Source of the DNA: Streptomyces sp. SM1
GTDB lineage: Bacteria; Actinomycetota; Actinomycetes; Streptomycetales; Streptomycetaceae
DNA length: 56,541 nt
Direction: 5' to 3'
Assembly: GCF_002910825.1 (NCBI RefSeq)
Contig: NZ_NEUB01000834.1
Location: forward strand, 1 to 56,541
The notes under the pieces are model-generated. The model searched no databases. It saw only the letters and a list, made by a program, of their open reading frames with translations, and had not been told where the DNA came from. Below, one piece after another: positions 1 through 8,540 of this stretch. Every line of letters starts with the position of its first letter. Position 1 is the stretch's first letter. A program made the position numbers and the translations under genes.

Positions 1-420
1 GCCCCCTCGGACTCCCGCTGTCCTCCGGACGACTTCACCATCGGCTTATATGTCCGGTCTCGTGCCTGATGCCAGGCGTGGTCAGAGCGGGTCTCTCCTG
101 TTCCGGCCCAGACTGTGCACACGTGCCGCCCTCCCTACCCCGGAAGAACCCTGAAGGCTGACCCCGGAACAGGGCCTTCAGGACATGGCCTTCGCCCTGA
201 CATGAGGGGCTCGGCTTCTTCGCTGTAGATCTGACGAGGCTGCAAGGTTCGCTTCACGCTACGGCCCGCGCGCTTGCTCCCCCCAAAGGGGCTCTTGACA
301 TCCCGCTCAGCCCGCCGGATCTCTCCGACGGACCGGGACCTGCTACCGGGCACTCCGGTGTCTACCCGGACGGGACTTCCACCCGCGAGCCTGGACCAGC
401 TTTCAGGACGCAACATGCAC
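1..420 (-). ncRNA. Possible group II intron 5' portion (domain I onward)
   Basis: Read on the minus strand from about 420 down to 1, the sequence resembles the structured 5' non-coding part of bacterial group II introns. It has a start like GTTGCGTCCTGAAAG, a 'gggtggaagtcccg' segment, a later 'gtgaagcgaaccttgcag' segment, and at the left edge a stretch like the text that usually precedes the intron-encoded reverse transcriptase. The reverse-transcriptase gene itself would lie beyond the left edge. The 5' end is not a clean GTGYG consensus, so the element may be degenerate. The call rests on recall of intron sequences and not on a folded structure. The open frame at 135-416 on this strand is not considered a gene. 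Confidence 0.38.
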
Positions 421-726
421 CGATCATAGGCACGCTCGGCGCGGTCCCCAGGTGGGTTGTCACATTACTCCCGGGCGTCGCCGCATAGACCCGTAACCGG
501 TCCCGAGAGAGGTGTTATCCGCGCCCCCTCGGGCCGAGGGCAGGCGCCAGAAGAGGCGCACCTGGCGAAGAAGTTCAGGTCGGTCTTGTCGTCGCAGCCA
601 GTACTGCAGATGTCCCGCGCAGTGGCGCTCATCGAGTCGCAGTCGATCGCCTATTGAATGGCATTCCAAGTCGTGTTTCAATAGAGCGCAATAGGCACTC
701 GGTCCACTCTATACAAGGCGGGCAAC

Positions 727-954
727 ATGTTCGGGCGCGACTCTTCCGCTGATTGCGGTGTGGTTGCGACCGTGCGTGCCTCCTCGGCGAGTCGAGTGCG
801 AGTCTCCACTGCCGCGTCTCGCGCAGTCTCGCTTCGCCCGATTCCCATGGAGGCCATTCAGGTCGGAGCCACTGCCGCTGCATCCATTGCCTTGCGGCGC
901 GATGCCATGACGACAACTCAGGCCTCGGTCGCACGCCGGAGGAAGGCCGCATAG
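727..954 (+). CDS. Small conserved ORF, copy A (75 aa)
   Basis: Function unknown. The C-terminal half contains a block beginning LRPIP and followed by AI, G, AASIA, R and T at fixed spacing. The same block, in the same order, occurs in the plus-strand ORF at 31597. Over 30 aligned codons 17 residues are identical, and 11 of those 17 use different synonymous codons (for example CTT CGC CCG ATT versus CTC CGT CCG ATC). That pattern is expected of a translated sequence under protein-level selection. The start at the ATG at 727 is uncertain because no strong ribosome binding site is seen. The C-terminus is basic (RRRKAA). It lies about 115 bp upstream of the first secreted SH3-like gene. Confidence 0.4.
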   Translation: MFGRDSSADCGVVATVRASSASRVRVSTAASRAVSLRPIPMEAIQVGATAAASIALRRDAMTTTQASVARRRKAA

Positions 955-1069
955 AACCGCCGGCGCCTCGAACAGCCATGCCCACCGTCCATGCACTGAC
1001 AGCGGCCCGTGCGGCCGGTGGGGCGTCTCGCCCCATCACCCATGTCACCCCATGAATTGAAGGGATCCC

Positions 1070-1423
1070 ATGCGACTTCGTGCTCCCGCTCGAATTGCCG
1101 CCACGGCCATGCTTGCCCTGTCGGTGACCGCCGGCCTGGCCGCGACCACCGCCCCGGCCGCCACTGCGGCCGAGATGCCGTGCAAGCCGCGCGTCTACTA
1201 CGAGATCAACACCAACGCGGTGAACTTCAGGACGGGGCCGTCGACCGCCTTCAAGTCCAAGGGCCTGCTCTACAAGGGCGACTGGGGCAAGAAGGTCGCC
1301 ACCAAGGGCTCCTGGATCAAGCTCAAGCTCGGCCAGAAGTCCAGGACCGGGCTGGCCAAGAACACCACCGGCTGGGTCGCCAAGAAGTACGCCTACGACT
1401 GCGTCCCCATGCAGCTCGACTGA
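1070..1423 (+). CDS. Secreted SH3-like domain protein
   Basis: A 117-residue protein with a Sec signal peptide at residues 1-33 (basic MRLRAPARIA, hydrophobic core, AATAA cleavage region). The mature part is a single small bacterial SH3-like domain with the motif NFRTGPSTAFKSKGLLYKGD, typical of extracellular SH3b domains that bind cell wall or peptides. Two cysteines (CKPR near the start of the mature part, YDC near the end) could form a disulfide. The gene at 1675 is a paralogue with the same motif (NYRTGPSTAYASRGLLYRGD). Start: ATG at 1070. A weak 6-bp hairpin overlaps the stop codon (1422-1437). It is probably exported; no enzymatic residues are evident. Confidence 0.8.
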   Translation: MRLRAPARIAATAMLALSVTAGLAATTAPAATAAEMPCKPRVYYEINTNAVNFRTGPSTAFKSKGLLYKGDWGKKVATKGSWIKLKLGQKSRTGLAKNTTGWVAKKYAYDCVPMQLD

Positions 1424-1674
1424 GCCGGCCGCGGCTCGCCGATCCACGCCGGGCAACTCAAGGCGTCATCAGGCAGACATACGCCCCGCATCACTCACCA
1501 ACGCACCACTCCGCACCCCCACACAGCGCCCAGCACCGGACGCGCCTCTTCCCATGCCCGACAGGGCGGCCTCACGCCGCACTTCTGACGCAGGGGCCCC
1601 GACCAGTGGCTACGCCCTGGCCGGGGACGGGGCGACGCCGTGCCCCCTCCTCCCTTTCGGAAGGTTGTTTCCCG

Positions 1675-2031
1675 ATGATCCGCAATCTCGCCCTCCGCTC
1701 GGTTGCGCCCGCCGCCCTCGCACTCGCGGCCGCTGCCACCCTGACCGTGGCCTCCGCTCCCGCCGCGCACGCCGTCGGTGAGAACAGCAAGTGCACCGTC
1801 AACTGGCCGAACTACGGCGCCACCGTGGCCAAGGCCGGCTGGAACTACCGCACAGGCCCATCCACCGCTTACGCCAGCCGCGGCCTCCTGTACCGGGGCG
1901 ACAAGTTGACCGTGCTGTGCAGCCGCGGCAACTGGGACTACAGCCAGCTCACCCAGCGCTCCAAGTCCGGCATCCCCAAGGGGACCCGAGGCTGGGTGCG
2001 CGACGACGGCCTCTACCGGCTGGCCGGCTGA
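1675..2031 (+). CDS. Secreted SH3-like domain protein
   Basis: A 118-residue paralogue of the protein at 1070. The signal peptide (MIRNLALRSVAPAALALAAA, cleavage after AHA) is followed by one SH3-like domain with two cysteines (SKC, VLCSR). The ATG at 1675 is preceded by 'cggaaggttgtttcccg', an acceptable ribosome binding site. The same frame is open far upstream (from 1009), but only this start gives a signal peptide. A perfect 12-bp hairpin follows at 2110-2144. Tandem secreted SH3 proteins before a transporter gene suggest a cell-surface role, but a link to the biosynthetic genes is only inferred from position. Confidence 0.8.
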   Translation: MIRNLALRSVAPAALALAAAATLTVASAPAAHAVGENSKCTVNWPNYGATVAKAGWNYRTGPSTAYASRGLLYRGDKLTVLCSRGNWDYSQLTQRSKSGIPKGTRGWVRDDGLYRLAG

Positions 2032-2109
2032 CCGGCCCGGCCCGTCGCTTCCATCCCCTGGGGCGACATCCCCGCGTCCTTCCGGCGCGGGCGCTGGCCC
2101 GGCTGCTCA

Positions 2110-2144
2110 GTGGGGGCGTCGTCCGCCCACGGCGACGCCCCCAC
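2110..2144 (+). terminator. Hairpin terminator after SH3 gene
   Basis: Perfect 12-bp inverted repeat gtgggggcgtcg / cgacgcccccac with an 11-nt loop, 79 bp after the stop of the SH3 protein gene and about 90 bp before the next start. There is no clear T tract, which is common for actinobacterial terminators. Confidence 0.6.
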
Positions 2145-2231
2145 GCGCCGCCCTTCCCGTCCGGCGCCCGAACCAGCTGACGCCGGCCGCCCCACCAGGA
2201 ACGTCTCGCCCCTGCTTTCCCCGGAGCGTCC

Positions 2232-3512
2232 GTGTCAGCCACCACCATGCCCGTCTCCACCGCCAAGGACGCCGAACCGTCCCGACCGCGGCCCTGGCCG
2301 CCAACGATCTGGGCACTGCTCGTCATCACCCTGGTGGCGCGCGGCTTCGGCTTCGCCTATCCCTTCCTCAGCTATCACCTCAAGGACCTGGGCTACACCA
2401 CCGCCGCTGTCGGCCAGGCCCTCGCGGTCTTCGGCATCGGATGGCTCGTCGGCCAGCTGCTCACCGGCTGGGCCGCCGACCGGCTCGGCCGGCGCCGCAC
2501 CCTCGTGGCCGCCATGCTCACAGCCGCCGTCTGCCTGCCCGTGATGTCCCAGGCACACGCGTTCGCCGCCGTGTGCACCGGAGCCCTGATCGCGGGCATC
2601 GTATACGACGCGCCGAGGCCGGTTGTCTCCGCGGCCATCGCCGACCTCATCGCCGACGACGGACAGCGCGCAGCCGTCAACGGCTGGCGCCACGGGGCCG
2701 TGAACATCGGCGCGGCGATCACCGGCGCGGTAGGCGGCCTGCTGGCCGGACAGCTTGGCTTCCCGGTGCTGTTCTGGTTCAACGCCGCCGCCTGCGCGGC
2801 CTGTGCCCTGTTCGCCCACCGCTACCTCGACGACGACACCCCGGCCGCCTCCGCCCGCCCCAGTGAGCCCGCCGCGCGCACCCCGCTGCGCTCGGCCGTG
2901 CGCGACGCCCGTCTGTGGCTGCTGTGGATGACCAGTGTGGCCGCCCTGACCTGCGCTGCCGGCATGTTCACCGTGCTGCCGCTGCTGATGGAGGACGACG
3001 GGCTCGCCGCCGACGCCTACGGATGGACACAGGTCGCCAACGCCGGCGCCGTCGTCGTGCTCACCCCGCTGCTCAACCCGTGGCTGCGGCGCCGCTGCGA
3101 CGGGTCCCAGCCAGTCACCGGCCTGCTCGCCGTCGGATCGCTCCTGCTGGGCGCGGGCATGGGCAGCGCAGGCCTCGCCGACACCACGGCGGGCTACAGC
3201 CTCGCCGTGGCGGCGGCCGTCCCCGGGGAGATCGTCTTCTTCATCGCCGCCAACGACATCGTCACCAAGATCTCGCCCGTACACGCCCGTGGTCTGTACG
3301 CCGGGATCTGGGGTTCAACCCTCGCCGTCGCCGTGATCATCGCCCCGGTTCTCGCGGCCGTGTCCCTGACCTCGGGCGGTGGGGTTCTCGCCGCGCTTAC
3401 CACCCTTGCCGCCGGTGCCATGGGCGCAGCCCTGTGCCTGCCGCTCGCGGGCCTCACCCAGCGCCGCACCGCCTCCCGTGTGACCGCCGTCCCTGTCCCC
3501 GCCGCTACCTGA
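2232..3512 (+). CDS. MFS transporter
   Basis: A 426-residue major facilitator superfamily transporter with about 12 hydrophobic segments. Between the second and third segments is the classical motif A region GWAADRLGRRRT. The family moves small molecules across the membrane with proton coupling. The GTG start at 2232 precedes S-A-T-T-M. It is the first of four MFS genes in the plus-strand island and resembles drug exporters, so export of the product is likely but not proven. A terminator-like hairpin separates it from the secreted SH3 genes, so this may be the first gene of the biosynthetic transcript. Confidence 0.85.
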   Translation: MSATTMPVSTAKDAEPSRPRPWPPTIWALLVITLVARGFGFAYPFLSYHLKDLGYTTAAVGQALAVFGIGWLVGQLLTGWAADRLGRRRTLVAAMLTAAVCLPVMSQAHAFAAVCTGALIAGIVYDAPRPVVSAAIADLIADDGQRAAVNGWRHGAVNIGAAITGAVGGLLAGQLGFPVLFWFNAAACAACALFAHRYLDDDTPAASARPSEPAARTPLRSAVRDARLWLLWMTSVAALTCAAGMFTVLPLLMEDDGLAADAYGWTQVANAGAVVVLTPLLNPWLRRRCDGSQPVTGLLAVGSLLLGAGMGSAGLADTTAGYSLAVAAAVPGEIVFFIAANDIVTKISPVHARGLYAGIWGSTLAVAVIIAPVLAAVSLTSGGGVLAALTTLAAGAMGAALCLPLAGLTQRRTASRVTAVPVPAAT

Positions 3513-3633
3513 CCGCCGAACCGGAGAACCGGACCATGAGACACAGCACCACATGCCCGAACTCGTGGGCAGCACCGCACAGATGGCCTCCTGTTTCGAC
3601 AGCCCGGCCCACGCCCGCGCCGGGGGCCGGCCG

Positions 3634-4803
3634 ATGACTGCGATCGCTCCGGCCGAGCAGTCCGCACCGCCGACGGGCGACCGACGGCTGCTGCTCGGTG
3701 TCTTCGCCGTGATGGGCCTCGTCATGGCGGTCTGGGGCACGAGGATGCCCTCAGTGCAGAGGGTGGCCAACCTTGGGACGGGCCATCTGTCACTCGTTCT
3801 TCTCGGCGCCGCAGCCGGCATGGTCGCCGGGCTCCAGCTCGGCGGGCGCCTGGCCGACCGACACGGTCCCTCCCGACTGCTGGTCGTCCCCGCCGTCGTC
3901 TTCGGCCTCGCCCTGGCTCTCCTCGGCCAGTGCCGCACGCTGCCGACCCTGATCACGGCTGCCGTCGTCTTCGGCTTCGCACACGGGCTGCTTGACGTCG
4001 GCTGCAACGTATCTGCCGTTCACTGCGAGATCGCCTCCCAGCGGTCGATCATGTCCGGGCTGCACGCCGCCTACTCGATCGGTGCTCTGTGCGGGGCCGC
4101 GCTCGCAGCCGTGACCACCTGGATGTCCCACGAGGTGCTGTTCGCGATGGTCGGTGCCTTCACGGTGCTCGCCGCTGCCACCGCCGTTCCGGCCGTAGGA
4201 ACGGCCACCTCCCTCGACCACGCACCCGAGCGTCCCGAAGCGGTTCCGGACGAGGCAAAGCCGGCGCAGACCTCCCACACCAAGGTGTGGCTGCTCGGTG
4301 CCCTGGCCGCTGCGTGCCTGCTAGCCGAGGGCGCCGCCGCCGACTGGTCGGCAGTGCACCTGCACTCCCTCAACAGCTCCGAGGCAACAGCGGCGGCCGC
4401 CTACGCCCTCTACAGCGCCGCCATGGCCGTAGGCCGGCTCGCGGGCGACCGGCTGACCGGCCGCTACGGAGCACCCGCCCTGGTACGCGCCGGCGCCACC
4501 CTCGCCGCCGCCGGACTCGGCGCTGCACTGATCGCCGGCAGCGCCCCGGCCGCCCTGCTCGGCTGGATGGCCCTCGGAGCCGGCCTGTCCACGGCCATGC
4601 CGGCCCTCATCACAGCCGCCGGACGGGGAGGACCACGCGCCGTGGGCACCGTCGCCACCATCGGCTACCTCGGCCTGCTCGCCGGACCGGCCGCCATCGG
4701 GGCGATCGCCTCGCTCACCAGCCTGACCACCGCGCTGGCCCTGCTCGTCGTTCTGACCGCGACCGTCGCTGTCGTCTCCCACCGAGCCCTGGAGTCCCGT
4801 TGA
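3634..4803 (+). CDS. MFS transporter
   Basis: A 389-residue MFS protein with motif A region GGRLADRHGPSR after the second membrane helix and a charged cytoplasmic loop mid-sequence (around DHAPERPEAVPDEAKP). The ATG at 3634 starts MTAIAPAE. An upstream ATG at 3553 would add 27 residues without membrane character, so the later start is preferred. Its stop overlaps the next start (TTGA), so the HAD-like gene is translationally coupled. It differs in sequence from the preceding MFS, so it is not a recent duplicate. The substrate is unknown. Confidence 0.82.
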   Translation: MTAIAPAEQSAPPTGDRRLLLGVFAVMGLVMAVWGTRMPSVQRVANLGTGHLSLVLLGAAAGMVAGLQLGGRLADRHGPSRLLVVPAVVFGLALALLGQCRTLPTLITAAVVFGFAHGLLDVGCNVSAVHCEIASQRSIMSGLHAAYSIGALCGAALAAVTTWMSHEVLFAMVGAFTVLAAATAVPAVGTATSLDHAPERPEAVPDEAKPAQTSHTKVWLLGALAAACLLAEGAAADWSAVHLHSLNSSEATAAAAYALYSAAMAVGRLAGDRLTGRYGAPALVRAGATLAAAGLGAALIAGSAPAALLGWMALGAGLSTAMPALITAAGRGGPRAVGTVATIGYLGLLAGPAAIGAIASLTSLTTALALLVVLTATVAVVSHRALESR

Positions 4804-5492
4804 CCTCTTCCCAGCCCACCACCCCCAGCGGCGCCGGCCTCGAGGCCGTGATCCTCGACTACAACGGGGTCATCGGCCGCCAGCCCGGCCCGCCCCAGTG
4901 GGCCCGGCTCGCCGAACTCGCGGGCTGGCACCCCCAGGAGACCCACGCCTTCCAACAGGCCTTCTGGCAGCGGCGGGAGCCCTACGACCAGGGCACCGCC
5001 ACCACCCACACGTTCTGGAGCGGACTGCTGCGCAACGGGTGCACCGCGCCTGCGGGCAGCACCCTCCTGGCCGCCCTCGCAAGCGCCGACCTCGACATGT
5101 GGACCGCCACGGACCCCGCCGTGCTGGACCTCCTGCACACAGCCCACGCCACCGGGCTGCGCCTCGTACTCCTGTCCAACGCGCCCAAACCGCTGGCAAA
5201 CGCCCTCGACGACGCCGAATGGTGCGCCACCTTGTTCAGCCGGACCGTCTACTCCGCCCGCATCGGAGTGAACAAGCCCCACAAACGGGCCTACGAGGCC
5301 GCGCTCGAGGCCGCCGGAATGCCCCACCCCGCAAAGACCCTGTTCGTCGACGACCGGCTGGACAACGTCGAAGCCGCCGAGCAGCTCGGCCTGCAGGGCC
5401 TGCACTACACCGGCGACCCGGCCGCACTCGCCCGCCGGCTTCCCCGGCCGCCCGCCGTCACACGCCCGGGCGTCCTCGCTACGAGCGCATGA
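4800..5492 (+). CDS. HAD-superfamily hydrolase
   Basis: A 230-residue haloacid-dehalogenase-like hydrolase. Motif I appears as VILDYNGVIG (the nucleophile position keeps Asp, but the usual second Asp is Asn), motif II as LLSNAPK, motif III Lys in GVNKPHKRAYEAAL, and motif IV as LFVDDRLDNVEAA. The family usually removes phosphate from small metabolites. Replacement of DxD by DxN suggests altered or weakened phosphatase activity. The start is TTG at 4800, overlapping the upstream stop and preceded by 'ctggagtcccg'. It lies between the transporters and the ATP-grasp ligase, so it may process a phosphorylated intermediate of this pathway (inference). Confidence 0.8.
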   Translation: MTSSQPTTPSGAGLEAVILDYNGVIGRQPGPPQWARLAELAGWHPQETHAFQQAFWQRREPYDQGTATTHTFWSGLLRNGCTAPAGSTLLAALASADLDMWTATDPAVLDLLHTAHATGLRLVLLSNAPKPLANALDDAEWCATLFSRTVYSARIGVNKPHKRAYEAALEAAGMPHPAKTLFVDDRLDNVEAAEQLGLQGLHYTGDPAALARRLPRPPAVTRPGVLATSA

Positions 5493-5562
5493 CCGCCCTC
5501 GCGACGCCGTCCCACCGGACCGGCACCCGCCGCATCCCGATCACCGAACCGGAGATCCGACC

Positions 5563-6870
5563 ATGAGTCTGACCGCCCTGCGCCCCAACTCCCGTGCCGT
5601 GACAAGCACATGGCACTCCTCGGGATCACCGCTGCTCGTCCTCATCGGCGCTGGAAGCCGCATCTGGCGCGGATACGGACTGCAGCACATCGCCGCCCGC
5701 CACCGCGTCGCCCTCCTCGACGAGCAACCTCCCGCCTGGGCCAACGACCACGCGGCTGTCTCCATGGCCGTCGACCTGGCGGACACCGAGGCCGTCGCCC
5801 AGGCCGTTGCCGCGCTGGCCGCTGACCAGGGCGTTTCCGGGGTGCTCACCTATATGGAGCAGCACGTGGCCCTCACCGCCCGGATCGCGGAGCGGTTCAT
5901 GCTGCCCGGCAACAACCCCAGCGCCGTCGAGGCCTGCCGGGACAAGTACCTCAGCCGCTCCCTGCTCGCCGCGGCCAACGTGCCCTCGGCCCGCTCCTAC
6001 CTCGTCCCGGACGCCGAGACCGCCGTCGAGTACGCGGTTCTCCTCGGCGGTCCGGTCGTCCTCAAGCCGAGGTCGATGGGGGGCAGCGCCGGCGTCCGCC
6101 GGGCCGACACCCCCGACCAGGTCCGCGACGCCTTCCAAGCAGCCCGGAGTGCGTCCCTCTTCGGCCTGGAGCACACCGGGACGGCCGGCGTGCTGATCGA
6201 GGAGTACCTCGACGGCCCCGAGATCAGCGTCGAGTGCGTCGTCCTGGGACACGACACCGTCCACATCGCCGCCATCACCCGCAAGTACCTCGGTGACGAA
6301 CCGGACTTCCAGGAGACCGGCCACCTCGTCGACTCATCCGACCCCCTGCTGGCCGACTCCCGGATCCGCCAAGTCGCCCTCGGTGCCCTGAGCACGGTCG
6401 GCATCACGAGCGGCGTCATGCACGTCGAGATGCGCCTGACCCACCAGGGCCCGCGCATCGTCGAGATCAACGCCCGGCTCGGCGGAGACCTCATCCCGCA
6501 TCTGATCCACCTGGCCACCGGCCTCAACCTGCCGCAGATCGCGGCCGACCTCGCCGTCGGCGCCGACCCCGAACTGGCCCCCAGCCAGCACCAGAACGCC
6601 GCCGTCCGCTTCCTCTATCCGCCCGTCACCGGCCGCGTCACGGCAATGCACACCGGCATGTTCGCCGCCTGGCTCAACCGCTTCGAGTGGCTCGCCGCAC
6701 CCGGCAGCCAGGTCAACGCCCCGCCCCGCGCCACGCTGCTGGACCGCCTGGCACTGGCCGTGGTCACCGGGCCCGACCCCGACACCTGCCACCGGCGACT
6801 GCAGCTGGTCGAAGAACGCAGCGGCATCCACATCCAGCCCGACACCGTCACCACCGCCTGCGTCGCCTGA
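5563..6870 (+). CDS. ATP-grasp carboxylate-amine ligase
   Basis: A 435-residue ATP-grasp enzyme, a family that activates a carboxylate as acyl phosphate and joins it to an amine. The N-terminal Rossmann-like part begins LVLIGAGSR. The ATP-grasp core includes VVLKPRSMGGSAGV (nucleotide-binding lysine and loop), EEYLDGPEISVECVV, and the metal-binding segment HVEMRLTHQGPRIVEINARL, with Glu and Asn in the usual places. The size and motifs fit L-amino-acid ligases. It is followed by a degenerate relative at 6907. A broken N-terminal relative lies at 13303 and a broken large fragment at 54354. It may form a peptide or amide bond in the island's product (inference). The ATG is preceded by 'ccggagatccgacc', a good ribosome binding site. 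Confidence 0.85.
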   Translation: MSLTALRPNSRAVTSTWHSSGSPLLVLIGAGSRIWRGYGLQHIAARHRVALLDEQPPAWANDHAAVSMAVDLADTEAVAQAVAALAADQGVSGVLTYMEQHVALTARIAERFMLPGNNPSAVEACRDKYLSRSLLAAANVPSARSYLVPDAETAVEYAVLLGGPVVLKPRSMGGSAGVRRADTPDQVRDAFQAARSASLFGLEHTGTAGVLIEEYLDGPEISVECVVLGHDTVHIAAITRKYLGDEPDFQETGHLVDSSDPLLADSRIRQVALGALSTVGITSGVMHVEMRLTHQGPRIVEINARLGGDLIPHLIHLATGLNLPQIAADLAVGADPELAPSQHQNAAVRFLYPPVTGRVTAMHTGMFAAWLNRFEWLAAPGSQVNAPPRATLLDRLALAVVTGPDPDTCHRRLQLVEERSGIHIQPDTVTTACVA

Positions 6871-6906
6871 CACGGCCCGCCTCAACCCTCACAGGAGTCC
6901 CGCACC

Positions 6907-8133
6907 ATGGCCCTCGCCGTACCCGTCCTCGCGGCGGCCTCGCCCGCCTACCGCACCGGCACCGCTGCCGTCGTCGCTCCCGCCGACGCCGGCGACCGCT
7001 ACGTGCCCGCGCTGGCCCGGAACGGCTGGAACTCCGTCGCGGTCACCGAACCCGCTCACCATCCGGACGACAACACCGGCTACCTCCGGCACGTCACCCA
7101 CCGCACGAGTCTGCGCCGCACCGCCGCCCACCTCGACCGCCTCGGAGTCCAAGCCGTCCTCGCCGGCTCACCAGCCGGTACCGAACTCGCCGACCTGCTC
7201 GCCGCCCGACTCCACCTGCCTGGCAACGCCCTCGACACCGCGGACATCCGCCGCGATGCCGGTCTCACCAGCGCCGCGCTACTCGACGCGGGTATCACCG
7301 CGCCCCGCAGCATCCGCACCGCACGCCTGGCCAACGCCCTGGAATGGGCCACCTACACACAGACAGCCGAACTCGTCCTTCAGCACCCCGACCCCACCCA
7401 CCCTTCCTCCGTCTGCCGCACCGAAGACGACATCCGCTCCGCCTGGCACCGCCTCCACGACTCCAGCACCCAGCCGCTGGTCCTGCGCGAGCACCTCGCC
7501 GGCACCCACTACCGCATCCACACCCTCACCGGCCCCGGCCGCGACGGATCCACCGACCACAGCATCACCGCGATCTGGTCCGAGACCCGCACCGCCGACC
7601 AACAGGTATGCCGCGCCGACCTCCTGAGCCGCCGCGGGCTCCTGGCCCGCGCTCTCGCCCTGTACATGGTGCGCACGCTCACGGCCCTCGGCGTCCGCTA
7701 CGGCCCCGCCCACACCACGGTCGCCTTCACCCCCGACCGCGGGCCCGCGCTGCTGTCCCTGCGCACTGCCCCTTACTCCGACTTCGCCGCCGACACGCCG
7801 CGTCAGGCCACCGGACACGACCCCATCCGTGACACCGCGCTGCTGCTCACTACCGGCCGCCGCCCCGAAGCCCGACGCCAAGTGCGCGCCCACGTCACGA
7901 AGATCGCCCTGCTGCCGTGGCGCAACGGCGTCCTGGACCAGGCGCTGCTGCGCACTATCACCACCCTCCCCACCGTCGCCGCCACCACCGCGCTCACCGC
8001 CCACACCCCGGTGCGCGCCCGCCAGATCACGGGATGGCTCCTCCTCGTCGCCGACGACAGCCGCGCCATCAACCAAGACCTCCAGGTCATCCGCTCCGCC
8101 GAGACCCTCGGCCTGTATGGGAGGCCGGCATGA
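6907..8133 (+). CDS. Degenerate ATP-grasp-like protein
   Basis: A 408-residue protein whose layout follows ATP-grasp ligases. An N-terminal Rossmann-like half is followed by a core with LVLREHLAGTHYRIHTLTG in the position of the 'EEYLDGPE..VE' strand and a GVRYGPAHTTVAF segment where the ligase has its metal-binding Glu. The second catalytic motif (EIN in the neighbour at 5563) is replaced by LSLRTA, so the Glu and Asn ligands appear lost. This looks like a pseudoenzyme or an ATP-grasp fold with a new role, possibly a partner of the active ligase just upstream. The stop overlaps the next start (ATGA). 'caggagtcccgcacc' precedes the ATG. Confidence 0.65.
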   Translation: MALAVPVLAAASPAYRTGTAAVVAPADAGDRYVPALARNGWNSVAVTEPAHHPDDNTGYLRHVTHRTSLRRTAAHLDRLGVQAVLAGSPAGTELADLLAARLHLPGNALDTADIRRDAGLTSAALLDAGITAPRSIRTARLANALEWATYTQTAELVLQHPDPTHPSSVCRTEDDIRSAWHRLHDSSTQPLVLREHLAGTHYRIHTLTGPGRDGSTDHSITAIWSETRTADQQVCRADLLSRRGLLARALALYMVRTLTALGVRYGPAHTTVAFTPDRGPALLSLRTAPYSDFAADTPRQATGHDPIRDTALLLTTGRRPEARRQVRAHVTKIALLPWRNGVLDQALLRTITTLPTVAATTALTAHTPVRARQITGWLLLVADDSRAINQDLQVIRSAETLGLYGRPA

Positions 8134-8540
8134 CACCACCGCCGTCGGCCTCACGGGTCCAGGCCGCTTGCCAGGGCCTCGGTTCCTTGTTCGCCCTGGT
8201 GGTCCTCGTCCCCCTGCCCGTCTGGAGCGCACCGCCGCCCGGGCGGACGCTGCCCGAACGCACCGACGAGGGACACAGCCTCCTCGCTGTGCGCTGGCAC
8301 GGCCTCCAGGACATCGACGACGAGGTCCTCACTGCCCTGAACGAAGCCGCCGAACGGACACCCCACCCGCTCGTGACCCAGGCCAAACTCGCCCAGTACC
8401 AGGACTCGCTCCCCGACCACCTGCACCTGGTGGCCCTCCTGGCGAGCACCGTCCTCGGCCCCTGGGCACAGAACCCCGACACCCGCGCCCGGCAGGCCGC
8501 AACCAGCGCTCCGGCACAGCACACCGGAGGCCACCTGTGA
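8130..8540 (+). CDS. Hypothetical protein
   Basis: A 136-residue protein of unknown function, overlapping its neighbours by 4 bp on both sides (ATGA upstream, GTGA downstream), which argues that it is a real, co-translated gene. The N-terminus has one hydrophobic stretch (LGSLFALVVLVPLPVWSA) that could be a signal or membrane anchor. The middle is helical and charged. Residues about 64-98 (VLTALNEAAERTPHP and LAQYQDS) recur at 10349-10459 in a different frame after the DUF6875-like gene, so this segment is a shared module in the island. No catalytic motif was recognised. Confidence 0.65.
   Translation: MTPPPSASRVQAACQGLGSLFALVVLVPLPVWSAPPPGRTLPERTDEGHSLLAVRWHGLQDIDDEVLTALNEAAERTPHPLVTQAKLAQYQDSLPDHLHLVALLASTVLGPWAQNPDTRARQAATSAPAQHTGGHL

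Noticed and set aside
135..416. 93-codon open frame on the minus strand
   Set aside because: Its arginine/glycine-rich sequence overlaps the intron-like structured segment and has no protein family character.
629..1456. Long minus-strand open frame opposite the first SH3 gene
   Set aside because: It is the GC-rich shadow of the plus-strand signal-peptide protein; no domain or start signal.
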